Below, piece after piece: positions 11,896 to 23,529 of a stretch of 64,000 bases of DNA. The stretch is from positions 116,483,793-116,547,792 of the forward strand of contig CM041776.1 in NCBI GenBank assembly GCA_023374045.1. Direction: 5' to 3'. The first letter of the stretch is position 1, and every line of letters starts with the position of its first letter. The translations under genes were made by a program, and so were the position numbers. Origin of the DNA: Limonium bicolor (Eukaryota; Streptophyta; Magnoliopsida; Caryophyllales; Plumbaginaceae). The notes beneath the pieces are model-generated. The model made no database searches, was not told the origin of the DNA, and worked only from the letters and a program-made list of their open reading frames with translations.

Positions 11896-13667
11896 ATGAG
11901 AGGGTTTGACCCTTTGGGTTTTGGATTTTTGGGACTCAATCGGTGTCTTCGTTGCAATTGTTGGGACCAACAATTGCCCCCAGTATTTTCCTTAAGGCAA
12001 TCCGAGTCTTTCAGAATTTTATGGCAATCGATCGGAACGATCGATTGCCCCCAGTATTTTCTTGATTAACACAAAACAAGTCTCACTCTCACAAGGTCAG
12101 GGTTTATCTCGATGTGGTGCTTTCTATCTACACTCAAAGTTTGATGCTTGCGCTCGTACTCTCCTTCTGGTCAAAAACATCTCAACCGTTGAATTTGACA
12201 TTTGTTAGATTTACGCGTTCAACCTGTTACTTTCACGTGATTGGATACACAACTACTGAGTCGGAAGTCTTTTGAGCTTATAACATGGCTATGGGGTGTG
12301 ATGAAAGACAATGGGACGATGGAGGAATGTTCAGGATATGTGGAGCTAAAGGGTGACCAAAGCTGCAACTTGCGCCGTCTCTCGGACTTGCCTTCTTTGT
12401 CCTGAAGTCGTTTGGCTACTTCGTGATGACTTCGCTTACGAGCTTGGAACTTGGATTTTTGAATTGTTCCTTGCATCCTTTCTCTTCTTCCAATTTTTGA
12501 TTTCTTCAAGGCTTTTCAGGTTTGCCTTTCTTTGATTTTCTTTCCTTTCGGGGTTCTTGTGTTTCCCGGTTTTGAACTTTGAGAGCTTTTTTAATGTTAG
12601 CTCATTTGGATCCTGTGTCACTTTGGGACCATTTACGGATCGCTTTGTCATGCTGGTAGCGGTTTTGCTTCTTTGGAGTTGTGAAGTTGTTGCTCAAAAG
12701 TCGGGCTCCTTGCTTCCTTTGGTCACCGGGTCGGTTATTCATCATTGGCGGGCTTGTTTGTGGAGCCTATAGTGTTGTAAAAGAGGTGATATATGAAAAG
12801 CTCAGCGGGGGTGCCTAGGGTTTAATGTCAGGGTTCACAAGCTTTTGGCTGTGTGGTGCTGTTTCCTAGGTGCTTCGTCATCCCTAATAGTTGTGTATCC
12901 GTTCTTTGTTACTTTTCACAGGTTTAAGTGTAAATTTACAAATTATCTCCTTCGGTCGGAGTCATGCCGTTTACCTCACCTTTGGATGTGACCTCTCTGG
13001 AGTCGTGTAAAAATGACACGCTCTTTCGCTCTTGGTTTTACCGCTCAAGGCACTCTCGCGAAACGTTCACTCAGAGACTTGTTTGCGCATCTAAACAAAG
13101 GAAATAAACATTATCGTTCCTTAACTCAGATTGCCCCCAGTATTGTTGCGGGGTTTTTCTTGACAGACCTTAGAATGCCCAAGCTATTTGTGGAGGGTGA
13201 CCGCATGTGCGGTGAACAATGGTGGTGAGTGGTGATGGGGTGGTTGCTGAGTGATTTTTTTTTTTGCGGCAGCAGCTCCTTTTTTTTTAAGATGAAATGG
13301 TAGAATGAAGGACGCTGCGACATGTGGGATGACTGGGGGGGGAGGTAGCAAATGTGTGGATGGGTAGGCGGTTTTGTACAGGGGGGTTTCGTGAAAGATG
13401 AAGGTTCTTACTCTTATATGCTTGTGGACATGCCTTATGAGAGAGTTTTCTCTTCCTTTCTTTTCCTTTTCCTTTTAGCACATGAACGGAAGTATAAATG
13501 TTGAAACATGAACAAAGAAGAAATTTTATTGATAATCAGAAGTAGTAACAACGACAATGAGTACCATCTAAAAAGGAGAAACAACTAAACTAGCTAAAGG
13601 ACTAAAAGAAAAGACAAAACAAATGCTACGCAAACAACAAAAGAGAAAAGAAAAGCAACAGCGATCC
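11896..13667. other. G1 internal non-coding region
   Basis: There is no supported gene. Conserved motifs ATTGCCCCCAGTATTTTC recur near 11974, 12044 and 13132 and also in G2. Short reading frames here do not resemble known proteins and are disrupted in G2. Confidence 0.6.
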
Positions 13668-15335
13668 TTAATGGTGTTTTGGCATAGGATTCCCGAAGAT
13701 ATTTCCGCGCTCTGAGAACTGAAGCCCCTGGTCAATCAGGTCTTGGATCTTATGCTGTAGGGCCCTGCAATGATCGGTGTCATGACCTGGCAACTGATGG
13801 TAGAGACAGAACTGATTTGGGTTCCTGCCCAAACAGGTGACTCCTGGTCGGGGCGGAAGAGGCTGTAAGATGTTCTGCTCCTGGAGTTTTTTCAAAGCAT
13901 GACTCAATGGCCGACCAATATCTGTGAATTCTCGTTGACTGAAATCCGGTCTGGGCGGTCAGGTACCGCTCGATAGTTCCTCCCTTGCTCCCTTGGCTGC
14001 TGGACTGCATTCACCTCGTACTGTCCCGCGTACCTCTGCGGTGCGCTTTGTGCATAAGCTGTGGTTGGGTAGGAAGCTTTCGCCGGTTCGGATTTTGAGA
14101 ACTTTGAGTTACCTCCGGCTCCTCGAGAATATCCAAGCTTTAGGTCCCCCCTGTGGATCTTCTCCTCCAAAACTCCTACCTGGCCCATGAGCATGTCAAA
14201 GCTTGGAAAGTACATATACTTTAATTCATCATTGTACTGCTTTTGCATGTTCTCAACAATCATGCGGATTTGTTCCTGCTCATCCATCCTTGTAGGCATG
14301 CCTGCTGCCTTCCTCCTCCACCGCTTTATAAAATCAGACATGGACTCACTTCCCGTTTGGCGTGTGCTAGCAAGGTCAGATCGGGTGATTTCCAGATTTT
14401 TAGCATACTCAAAGTGAGTCAGGAAAGCTTCGCATATCTCCTCATAGGTCTTGGTGTTCATCCTCTGAGTTAGGTACCATCGTTGAGGGATCTCATCTAG
14501 GTATCGGGCGAAGACCTTGGCCTTCTGCATATCATTGAGCCTCAGGATAGACATTTCTCGATCAAACATCGCCAAATGAATTTGGGGATCGGTCGAGCCT
14601 TTGTAGAGAGCCAAAGTGGGGAGCTTCAGTTTTGCGGGTAGCTCAACATCTGGATAGGATCCCATGGAAAGATAATCAAACCCAGCGGGTTTACTAGCCT
14701 TTTCCATGCGCTCAATGCGCCTCAAAGCCCTCTGAACTTCGGTGGCTAGTTGGTTCCCAGGAGCACCACCACTGTATCCAACTTGGGTGTCATGCCCTTC
14801 TAGGGAGATATTGTCCATGCCGTATAAAGGATTGACAAATCCTTGTAGCGGTCTTTCCTGTCTTGCCGCCTCCAAAGATCCTATTTTCTCGTGGAGCTCA
14901 ACCGTTGCCGCCGTATGCCGTGCCTCCAAGGCTTCAATGGCGGCTTGATGTTTCCGTACCAGGCTGGCTATTTGATCCTGCTCCCCTGCCAGACCCTCAG
15001 TGGCCCTGCTTTGGGCTGCCGTTTCCAATGCAGCCAACTTATCCTCTAGCTTGGCGATTGTGTCCACATATTTATTCTCGAGCGCCTGGATCGCTTCCTG
15101 GTGTTTCAAGTCAAAGTTTTTCATGAGTTCTTCAACAGAAGTGTTCCGGTTTTCTCCCCCGCTGGTTGATCCTCCTGAGAGATATCGTCATGTGCTTGGA
15201 CTGACATGTCAGATGAGCTAGAGTCTGCCTCGGGCTGAAATAACGGAGGTGGAGGAGTAGGCAGTCGGGTCAAGCGTCCGGAACTTCTGTCCCAGCGCCT
15301 TTCTGAAATCTTGCCTTCTTTCTGTTTTGGAACAT
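13668..15335 (-). pseudogene. G1 gag (capsid plus zinc-knuckle-like end), frameshifted
   Basis: The main open part is 13904-15124 (406 aa). Its N-terminal 80 residues or so are coiled-coil-rich (repeated EALE, KLEDKLA). The retrotransposon-gag capsid segment follows around residues 150-330 (LYKGSTDPQIHLAMFD, RWYLTQR, FLTHFEYAKN, RWRRKAAGM). A frameshift near 13960 moves the end of gag to the frame of 13668-13907, which holds a C..YHQLPGHDTDHC knuckle-like motif. Another shift near 15150 joins an N-terminal segment reaching about 15335. The closest family type I recognise is Ogre/Tat Gag. The capsid packages the element RNA; with no pol in the element it would have to combine with polymerase supplied in trans. 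Confidence 0.82.
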
Positions 15336-16063
15336 AAAAAAGAAGTATTAGGGCACGGGCTTTAAGAGACGTGGAAAGGTTTTCCTATGAGGGCCCTTGT
15401 GTTCTAATTACGGGACTCTTTTGCTTCTTCAGGCTATTCAGGCCGTTTGAAACATTCAAGCATTTTAATCGGGCTGGGGGAGATTGATGGGTCGATGCAG
15501 ACATTGGGCCTGAGGCCCAGGAGAAAGAGAACACATACATAAGTCTTACGTAAGGCGGTGATGCAAATGTCCTCACAAGATGACTCAGTCCAACAGGTAT
15601 AGGTCGATCCGGAGAGGTGCTTGGGGCGCGGGCCCAGGTCACCACAAAGGAATAGGGCTTGCACGCTATTCTCTTTGGGCTTCCCCCACTTTTTTCACAT
15701 CACCTAAAAGGCGTGCGTCTACGGTCGGGTCTTTGACTGACCAAACAATGGGCTTGGTAAGGGTACTGCCAGGAAAATGCTTGGGGCTAAAGCCCAGGTA
15801 TTAAGGGGGTGTGGTTAGACGACACCCTCCTCTTTTCCCCCATTTATTCACATCACCTAAAAGGTGTGAGTCCCAGACAGGGGACCCTCAAACGGGTCCC
15901 AGAGTGGAATTGGTTTGCGTGGACCCTCGCTCTCATATGATGCAAGGGTGCAAAAATTAAAGTGCGCACAGAAGTAAACAAACAGAGTAATAAAGCCATA
16001 AATAAACATCTTCGAGTTAAGCCCTCTTTCTTAAAATCAAACAAGTTTAAAATTAAGAAGTTA
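15336..16063. other. G1 5' leader between PBS and gag
   Basis: This is non-coding in element sense (minus). It contains GGGCC-rich stretches and short inverted blocks such as GGCCTGAGGCCC near 15508. About 15590-16063 is conserved in G2 (31190-31654), so this leader was kept when gag was lost there. Confidence 0.55.
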
Positions 16064-16085
16064 GTCCCCAGCAGAGTCGCCAGTC
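16064..16085 (-). other. G1 primer-binding site
   Basis: On the minus strand GACTGGCGACTCTGCTGGGGAC directly follows the LTR end GGCTCACA. The TGGCGACTC...TGGGGAC form resembles the tRNA-type PBS of Ogre-like elements. It fixes the orientation of G1 as minus. Confidence 0.8.
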
Positions 16086-17874
16086 TGTGAGCCTCGATTT
16101 TAAACCCTATCCTATGTTGATTAAAGCTGATTAGGATCTAAACGGGTTTTAGGTCCACTTATAGCCTAAGATTAATAACTATGTCATATAACAATAATTA
16201 TTAAAACCTAAGCTAGCTCACTGGAACCTATTATGAGTCGCCACCTAATTTTAACCTAGATCAAATTAGGAAAGGAGAGTTCGGGTTCGGGGGCTTGATA
16301 TTCGACTTAATTAGGGTTCAATTACTTTCATTACCCTTCCTAGGTCGTTTTTCCTCTACTCAGTTTATTCACGGCTTATTACGAGTCGTTTTAACCTAAG
16401 TGCGCGAGCTTCTGTTTTTTTGTGTTTTTAGCATTTTTTAACAGAAAATAAAAGTGAAAAGTGAAATTACCTAAACTAGGGTTTCGGGGGCAGAAATAGG
16501 TCGAATTTTGATTCTGTCCGTGGCCACGGACCTAATGTCCGAACCCTCGGACCCCAGTTAACCTAATTACGCAGAAAAGTCGAAGTTAAAGGAAAAAAAA
16601 AATTTCAAAGTCCGGGGCCACGGACAGGCTGTCCGTGGGCCCGGACATTATTAGAAAAACCTAAGTTTTTAAAATTTAAAATCCCGCCGCCGTCCGTGGG
16701 TGTCCGTGGTCTCGGACAACGCGTCCGAGGTCCCGGACCATGGGTCCGAGGTCACGGACCACCCACGGACAGGGGTTTTCAGAAGGTTCCCGAGGGTGTT
16801 TTGAGCTCAAATTTTATGGGTGTGAAGCCTGAAAGATTTACAAGACGTTAGTGATTGAAAGTTTTCAATTTGAATTCGAATTAAGCACGAAACTTAGCAA
16901 ACAAGTTATCTGACAGAGACTCAAATAAACAGCAATACAGAAGCCTACGAAGGTTAGTTTGAGTTCAAATTTCGAGGCAAGACAGATAATACCGTGGAGA
17001 ATTAGGGAAACTGAGTTCCTACCTGTTTTACCTTCGGATTCACAACGTTTCTTCACACCGGGATTCGTTGAGCGCTCCGTTGATGGCAAACCCGAAAGGA
17101 CTTCGAACCAAGCTTCTGGTTGTTGGTTGTTCTTGCTGTTCTTCACTGTGTTGGTGGTGTTTTTGTGAGGTTTTAATGGTTATTGGTGCTTTGGGAATTG
17201 GAAAACGTGTTTAGATGATGATTTCGGGGGATTTTCAGTATGATTTGGGTGGCCGGGTGTTGGAAAACGTGAGAGAGAGAGAGGAAGCCGTGTTTTCTGA
17301 CTCTCTAGGGTTCTTGAGCATATGAAGTTCTGATTTTATCCAAAAACCTATCCCCTTATATAGACTTTCTTAAAGATAAAGAGAATCTAGTAAAAGTAAG
17401 ATTTTTCGATATTTTAACTAAGTAACTTCCCAAAGGAATTTTGCTATGAAATTTTAACCACATGTCAAGAATGGATATTATGAATTTTCTGAGGTGGAAA
17501 CGAATTTTTTAAATGCTGGAGCATTTTTAAATTGAATTTCTCGTCAGATTCATCAGAAATTGCTAGAAAATTATTGGAAATTCGAAAAATCAAAATTCCA
17601 ACGCCATTATGCTTAAAATGTCATCCTCTATCATGGGTTAAAATATCAAAGCATTTCGAGCTGATTTGGGCACCCTTTGGAGGAGAGAGAAGCTTACAAG
17701 AGGTCTTAGGAGCCTTTAAAGATTACCAAAACGCCCCTGAAAGTGACGAAGCTGCTCCCCATGCCATGGAACGTGCCGATCGGACCGGGATCCCTCACCG
17801 CTTGATTACAATGCCTCTCACAACACCGGTACCACGTAGACCCTAACCAGGGGGTCAAAATTTTGGGTATAACA
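16086..17874 (-). repeat. G1 5' LTR (right copy)
   Basis: 1789 bp, TGTGAGCC...TATAACA on the plus strand. It is the 5' LTR in element sense because the PBS abuts its left edge. It matches 8492-10271 closely. Confidence 0.88.
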
Positions 17875-18820
17875 ATGAGTTAGGTCAATAATAGATCATT
17901 GACCATACAACTCCATGTATGTTGTAGGAATCGAATAGTTGAATTCCGTAGGGAAACCGGAAGAACAAGTACGACGGTGAACGGTATGATTTTCTCATGC
18001 CCTGTATTCTAACCTGGTTACCCCGATTTGTGTGCTTATGTGATCGCCAAAATAAGATAAATACACGAATCAGACTTTTACTGCACTTATTTGTGTTTGA
18101 GTTATATTGTTCTTGTTGTAATACCTTGAACATTTAGTTTGTATAATTCATGAAATGAATGGATGAGGATGAAGTGTATGTGTGGCTTGATGTGTAATGT
18201 ATTAACCCTTGGTATGGAGGTAATGACTTGTACTAATTCCTAACTATCTAACCCACTAACATGAGTAATTGGTAAAAATGGAATGAGTAGAAGTCCGATA
18301 TAGTTTCGGCCACGCATGAGGATAAGGAGACACAAGAGGTTGGATCCGAATCCTGGCCTTAATCTTTTCCATGGACCAAACCCCTTAAATGGGTAGCATC
18401 CTTGATTAGTGAGCCACCCTAAAGCCCGGTGGTGGGATATAGTAGTCCCTACCCGGAGGTCATACCAACTTCACTTGAGTAAGTAAGTAAAGTATTGTAT
18501 GAGTAATGGTCTTGGCTAGCGTAAGTCATTGACCACGAGTAATAGAGTAAAGCACCCCGATTAACCCGGGCGTGTAAAGAAGCTAACAAGCCCTGTGTAT
18601 GTATTAGAGAAGTGTATCTCCGTATTCCGGTAAGTATGAATGGGTGACTTGTAATGTCCTCCCATGGAATGTATGTATGTTTTGAGATATGAATGTGTTG
18701 TATTGTATAAGAGCATGTATGTATGTATGAATAAACCGAACCGCATGTATTCAACTAAATAGTCGGCGTACCCTCGCTAGTACGCGGGGTATGCGGATTT
18801 CATATGCAGTGTTAGCTGAG

Positions 18821-18851
18821 CCCCTTGGGGCACTGTTTTTATTTCTACAGG
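18821..18851 (+). promoter_or_regulatory. Conserved LTR hairpin plus pyrimidine tract and CAG|GTAC (LTR A left)
   Basis: CCCCTTGGGG is followed by CACTGTTTTTATTTCTACAG and then GTACTCG. It is homologous to the sites in LTRs B, C, D, E and the right A LTR. Confidence 0.45.
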
Positions 18852-19329
18852 TACTCGTGAGATTTGAAGGTCGAGTAAGGACCGTGATGAATTCTTTTTG
18901 GTATAGTTAGTAGATTTGAATGGTGTACCGAGTTGTACACGGCTTGACGCCTTTTTGAGTAGCCGGTGTACCATGTGGTACACGCTTTTGAGAGAATTGA
19001 ATTGTGAAACTTAGAATGAATGAGGGATTGTGTAAACTCATAATTTTTTGGTGTAGACTTGTAGACTTGGAATGTAATTCGTATTTTGGATACTCGGTAA
19101 TCAAAGTTGTAAGTAAGTATTGGAAGCGTATGGTAAGTAATTAGTTACTCGGTATTTCTTAATCGTCAGACCGTAACTGTATGTAAGTAGTAGTAGCCTT
19201 GTTAGTCTTGGAATGGCTAACGATGTTGTATCACCCGCGAGGAGAATGTAAGTATCCGCTGGATGTGGAGTAATTATGAGGACGGTAAGAAGATAATGGA
19301 AGGATTAGCGATTGGGGTGTTACAAAAAG

Positions 19330-19342
19330 TTGTATCAGAGCG
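19330..19342 (+). other. Element A primer-binding site (initiator-Met tRNA type)
   Basis: TTGTATCAGAGCG lies five bases after the LTR end TGTTACA. One base differs from the usual TGGTATCAGAGC, the PBS complementary to plant initiator Met tRNA. Its presence proves that the shared LTR also acts as a 5' LTR. Confidence 0.8.
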
Positions 19343-20182
19343 CTACTGCGCTCTGAAGATTAGATTACCGAGTGTAGTGATTACCGAGTTAGGATTACAA
19401 ACCGTTTTACAACGGAAAATTTGAAACCTAACTAGGAATGACCGTTAATGATAACAGATACCCTTGACGTCTGAAAAGACGATACCATTGTTTGAATCAA
19501 GACCACATGGTCACAGTATCTAATGTAATCCACACTTGTTCAGATGTTAGGAAAAGGATGTGGTCGAGGCCGATCCCGGGGAGAGCAGGCTGATGAGCCT
19601 GGTGCGCAGACGGTCACTGAGATCGTCGTTACCACCATGGCACAACTGATGCCCCAACTAATGACTGCAGCCCAGCAGCAAGTCCAACAAAACCAACAAC
19701 AACAGCCCGACCCGCCTCAGCCCCCGTGAAACCAATTGGGTAAAGGCAGTCGCCGACCTTCGACCTCCCTGCTTTAGAGGCGAGAGCGACCCCGCCAAGC
19801 TCGAGGCCTATATCTCCGAGATGGAGACGACTTTCGAGTGAGGATAGCTGCGTACTACCTCAAGGACGCGGCTATGGACTGGTGGAAGCTCGTCAAGGCC
19901 GAGCACGTAGCCGACCCCACATTCGGCTGGGAAGCATTCACCTCTCTCCTCCGATCTAAGTATTATCCCGAGCATGTCAAGACCAAGAAGAGGCTTGTGC
20001 TCGATGCCCTTAAGATGACGGAGAAGATGACGGTTGATGAGTATTACCGTACCTTTACCTCCATTCTCAGACTCCTACCCGACCTTGGGTATACCGGCCA
20101 AGTCTTGGTCGACCGCTTCTACGGCAAATTGAGCCATCAACTCCGGTATGGTATGGGACTCACACGGTTTACCTCCCTTCAG

Positions 20183-20271
20183 GTAAACATTGTTTAAACC
20201 CTTAGATGCCATGAACAATACAAATTCGTATCCCCGTATGTAAATGCGTAAGCTAATGTCGAATACTTCAG
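20183..20271 (+). other. Candidate spliceosomal intron 1 in gag A
   Basis: CTTCAG|GTAAAC...ATACTTCAG|CAG, 89 nt, phase 0. It contains in-frame stops and removing it restores the gag frame. CAGCAG at the acceptor allows a 3-nt alternative. Seen in sequence; splicing itself is inferred. Confidence 0.65.
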
Positions 20272-20551
20272 CAGTGTTACCACGCTGCATCTCGAGTTGA
20301 GATCACCTGCCAGCTAAGAGATGAAGAGCAAGCGCTGAAGCGCAAGGTGAGCAGCAAAGGTATCAACTCCGACGAACAAAACCAGAATAAACCTTGGAAG
20401 AAGAAGAAGGGGAAGTACTCCCACCAAAACCAGAAGAACACCTCTAGAGACAGTAGTGCCCAGGAAGAGAAGGGCAAGGCAGCTGAGCCGTTGCAGCTCG
20501 CCTATACTGGGCCAGTGGCAGCAAAGCCACTGAGGTCTCAGCCCTACAAGG

Positions 20552-20644
20552 GTAAGAACCCGAAATCGAACTAGTAAACTTGTGAATCGATGTGTATGTG
20601 AATTAGTGTAATTGTGCCGAACCTCGCTAACTTAGAAGCTACAG
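20552..20644 (+). other. Candidate spliceosomal intron 2 in gag A
   Basis: ACAAGG|GTAAGAAC...AAGCTACAG|GTTCTGG, 93 nt, phase 1. The 5' site matches the plant consensus. The interior holds stops, and the flanking frames join correctly when it is removed. Confidence 0.65.
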
Positions 20645-20983
20645 GTTCTGGCTATGGCAAGAGCCAAAATGATGGCCGAAGCTATGTGTGCCGAAGTTGC
20701 AACAAGGATCATCCCGACACCGATTGCCAAGGAAGAGAGATCCGATGCTACAACTGCCAGAAGCCATGGCACCATGCGAATGTATGCCCGGAGAACTCGA
20801 AGCCCAAGGGAAACTACCAGGGCTACAAGCAGCGTGAAGGCAAGGAGGTTGCATTTGGCGATGCTTAGGCCCAGCAGACCTCACAGGGACAGGGGTCCCG
20901 AGGTGCTCAGAAGGGCGGACCATAGAGGCAGCCAGCCTTGCACATTATTGATCGCGACGGGACCGGTACTAAGTCCAGCCTAG

Positions 20984-21173
20984 GTATTAACTGTAACCTT
21001 TGATCCTTGGAGAGCATGTCTAAGTATTGAATTACCTGTATGAATGAATGCATGAATGTGTAAGTACTTGGAGTATGAATTTAAGCATAAGTAAGTAGAA
21101 TTGAAGTATGAATTTGAGCATGAAACAAACTAGTTGAGACTAGAACTTACGTTAGATGAATTTACCACCATAG
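20984..21173 (+). other. Candidate intron 3 between gag and AlkB-like exon
   Basis: CCTAG|GTATTAAC...CACCATAG|GTAGGTT, 190 nt, AT-rich, phase 1. If spliced, the end of Gag is joined in frame to the FNIC-containing start of the AlkB-like segment. The interior has many stops and ATGAATG-type repeats. The joining is inferred from phase and splice-site form only. Confidence 0.55.
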
Positions 21174-21607
21174 GTAGGTTTAATATCTGCTACCCGATAC
21201 CTTCAAACCTGCTCCATGAAGAAACCGACATCACCACTACACCGACGAGCAGTGTCAGGTTATCCGCCCAGGTATGATTTTATTAAAAGGATACCTGACA
21301 CCCGAAGCACAAATTTCGATCATTAGACGATGCAATGAACTAGGGATGGGTCTAGGAGGATTTTATACACCCGAATTCCCCGGTGGGGCAACAATGAAGC
21401 TGAAGATGATGTGCTTGTGAAAGGATTGGAACCCTTATTCCAAGACATACCAGAAGACACGAGCAGGAGACGGAGCAACACCTCCATCAATACCCACTGA
21501 ATTCCAAATGCTTCTTACTCAAGTTGTAGAACTTGCACAACAATGTGTAGATGACCCAATCCCTGCACTGGAAGCAGACCTATGTATCATCAACTTCTAT
21601 GAGAAAG
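21174..21607 (+). pseudogene. AlkB-like 2-oxoglutarate/Fe(II) dioxygenase domain, N-terminal half
   Basis: This is the first half of an AlkB-family domain, split from its second half (34963-35270) by solo LTR E. It reads from RFNIC (frame 2, 21176), shifts to frame 1 near 21255, then gives VIRPGMILLKGYL, the GLGGFYTPEF loop, KLKMMCL, and ends DLCIINFYEK at the insertion point. The order matches bacterial AlkB and plant ALKBH1-type proteins, where this half forms the nucleotide-recognition lid and the first core strands. A TGA at 21418-21420 replaces what is normally a glycine-type position. AlkB enzymes oxidatively remove methyl or alkyl groups from nucleic-acid bases. The domain lies between the Gag knuckle and the protease, on the same strand. 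A host gene captured by the element is the favoured origin. Confidence 0.87.
21603..21607 (+). repeat. Target-site duplication GAAAG (left) of solo LTR E
   Basis: GAAAG here and at 34963-34967 directly bound LTR E, a perfect 5-bp duplication. Only one copy is needed to keep the AlkB reading frame, showing that the domain predates the insertion. Confidence 0.92.
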
Positions 21608-21964
21608 TGTAACACCCCAACTACAACAATACACTTGACAACCATTTGTAGCGGAAAACATAACTCATCACATTACTTAACTCATTGGTGTTACACGCCG
21701 TTAACCACCCACGTGGCTAACAAGGCTAATACATATACATTGTATCGGTCTGATGGACCAGATTCCCGAGCAACTACACATTACAATCCTGTTCCATTTC
21801 CGACAGTCAATATACATTTACATTCCAACTGTACCGAGTATTTACAAACTAATGCTGACAACAATTTCGGTCTTACTACACCTACAATCCATAAGTAACT
21901 AAATGAACTACCCATTTGCAAACAACTACCCCGTCCTACTCTCGAACGGCTTCCAGCTCCTTGT

Positions 21965-22003
21965 ACCTGAAAAGGAAAGAAAGCGTGGCCCCCTAAGGGG
22001 CTC
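21965..22003 (-). promoter_or_regulatory. Conserved LTR hairpin plus pyrimidine tract and AG|GTAC (LTR E)
   Basis: On the minus strand GAGCCCCTTAGGGGGCC is followed by a TTTCTTTCC-rich tract and TTCAG|GTAC. It is homologous to the sites in the other Tekay-like LTRs. Confidence 0.42.
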
Positions 22004-23529
22004 AGCGCCTTTGCTGGTATGGTAATCGTGCAGCCCGCATACTACTGGGCCACGCACTACTAATTGTCGTCTAAGCATGCGGTTGATTATATTTAAATCA
22101 TGCATGAAAACTGTAAACACATAACACATTACATACCCACAACAATGGGGCTCAACAAATCAGTCAACACATCTATACTCGTTAGATAACTCATTGTGTT
22201 CTTTAACCCTTTAGGGTTTCTCCTTTAATGGAGCTAATTCCTTATTAGACGACACTTACCCATTAGTCGGGTTACACTTAAATTCCTTTTATTATAACCT
22301 GGGATTGATACCCATGATCCATATACTCCACATAACAACTCATATCACATTTTAACGTACATACAACATAAATTGGAGAGGGTCATGTGAGGACACGTAC
22401 CCCGAGATGTGAGTTAGTAATCTCATTGGAGCCTAGAGAATCTTTTATTTCCATGCTAAGCTCGTTATACAATAACTTATTGTTCTACACAGAGAACATA
22501 TATTTACTTAAGATGCGTCAGATAATATAGTTCCGAACCCACCGTACATATTAACTTTACTGAGATGTGTTGGTCTTAATATAGTACCGAACACCGTACA
22601 TATTAACTTTACAGAGATGCGTCGGTCTCACTATAGTACCGAACACACCGTACATATCCCCCGAATCTGACATGAGTCAGTAAATAGCCTTGGTTAAGCT
22701 TGAGGGTGATTGAAGACCAAAAAGGAAAACAACCAATAGAGAGAGTTAAAGAAACTGTATACATCAACTCCCAAACAATGCGTGACCAGAACGACCGGAT
22801 TCCTTACCCCCATAATATGTATATATATAGTTAAGAGCTCCATTATGGAACCTATCACATCCACGCACCATATGGTGTTACAACTGGGTTAAACACACAA
22901 GGGAGGTAAACATACTTACACGCACAAACAACACACAACTAACTCACGCATAGCCGTGGTTAGAATGTTCCCATGGTTTGGGTCATTAAATCCGAATACC
23001 AATCTCTTATGTGATCCTCGATTTGCTTAGCTATGGCTTAACACTTTCGAGGTTAAACGGTATTGGAACCAAACACGCCACCTAATTGAATTACTATAAA
23101 CTCATTACATGTTTTTATCTTATAAGGTAGCAACATTCAGAAAAACACATTGACATACAAGCCGGTGTAATCCGGTAGAACACAGGTTGCAAGAAAACCA
23201 TACCTGTCACCAAGGTCCACTCTATTGTGTCCTCTTATGTTCCTCGAATAATTCTTGAACAACTGGTAACATTACAATTGTTCCCATTAACATCGGGATA
23301 CTACGATTATTTAACGACTAGTGTGCCATAGTTAATCCTGTTAACTAGTTAAATAACTTCACATTGTTAACTTGTTTTACTTTCACATTTTACTACAACT
23401 TTTCACCCACTTAATTGTCATTATAACTCACCGAACTTGTATTTCCATTTGAGCTTATACTTATTCATCCACATTATACTCACTAGGGTTCACCACTTAA
23501 ACCACATTTTCTTTTCTGTTTTTTTACAT

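Larger units (their letters stand above)
8492..17874 (-). mobile_element. Element G1: gag-only, non-autonomous Ogre/Tat-like LTR retrotransposon
   Basis: It is flanked by the 5-bp duplication ATGAG (8487-8491 and 17875-17879), and the unoccupied site exists at 52351-52355. Sense is minus: the LTR reads TGTTATACCC...GGCTCACA, and the PBS lies just left of the right-hand LTR. The interior holds only a broken gag (13668-15335) and tandem repeats. No protease, RT, RNase H or integrase is visible, so it must have relied on a partner element. The structure fits the published class of terminal-repeat gag-only elements (TR-GAG); the Ogre-like affinity is from the gag and PBS and is inferred. Confidence 0.85.
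6101..19324 (+). mobile_element. Shared Tekay-like LTR of elements A' and A, split by insertion G1
   Basis: The LTR starts TGAAATACCC after a PPT and ends GGGGTGTTACA before a PBS. With G1 and one TSD copy removed it is about 3.84 kb, close to the 3' LTR at 49951-53814 (3.86 kb), to which it aligns throughout by eye. The PPT on the left and the PBS on the right show that it serves as the 3' LTR of A' and the 5' LTR of A. Its left arm is 6101-8491 and its right arm 17880-19324. Confidence 0.9.
19544..20983 (+). pseudogene. Element A gag with candidate introns
   Basis: The start is ATG 19544 (basic, then Q-rich to 19729). A frameshift and small loss near 19730-19840 precede the capsid segment 19838-20182 (RIAAYYLKDAAMDWW, LLRSKYYPEHVK, YRTFTSILRLLPDLGY), typical of Tekay Gag. 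The frame then stops unless 20183-20271 is removed; it resumes in a K/Q-rich segment 20272-20551, stops again unless 20552-20644 is removed, and resumes with a CCHC-type knuckle region (CRSCNKDHPDTDCQ, CYNCQKPWHHANVC) at about 20687-20800. Two in-frame TAGs follow (20866-20868 and 20923-20925) before the frame runs to 20983. Gag forms the particle and binds the RNA. Stops and the N-terminal break make this copy non-functional. Confidence 0.83.

Noticed and set aside
12353..12772. Short plus-strand frames (60-71 aa) in G1 rich in F, L and C
   Set aside because: No start context, not conserved in frame in G2, and antisense to the element; probably chance.
19330..19342. Possible tRNA fragments at the TATCAGAGC and TGGCGACTC sequences
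   Set aside because: They are complements of tRNA 3' ends at exact PBS positions; no cloverleaf surrounds them.
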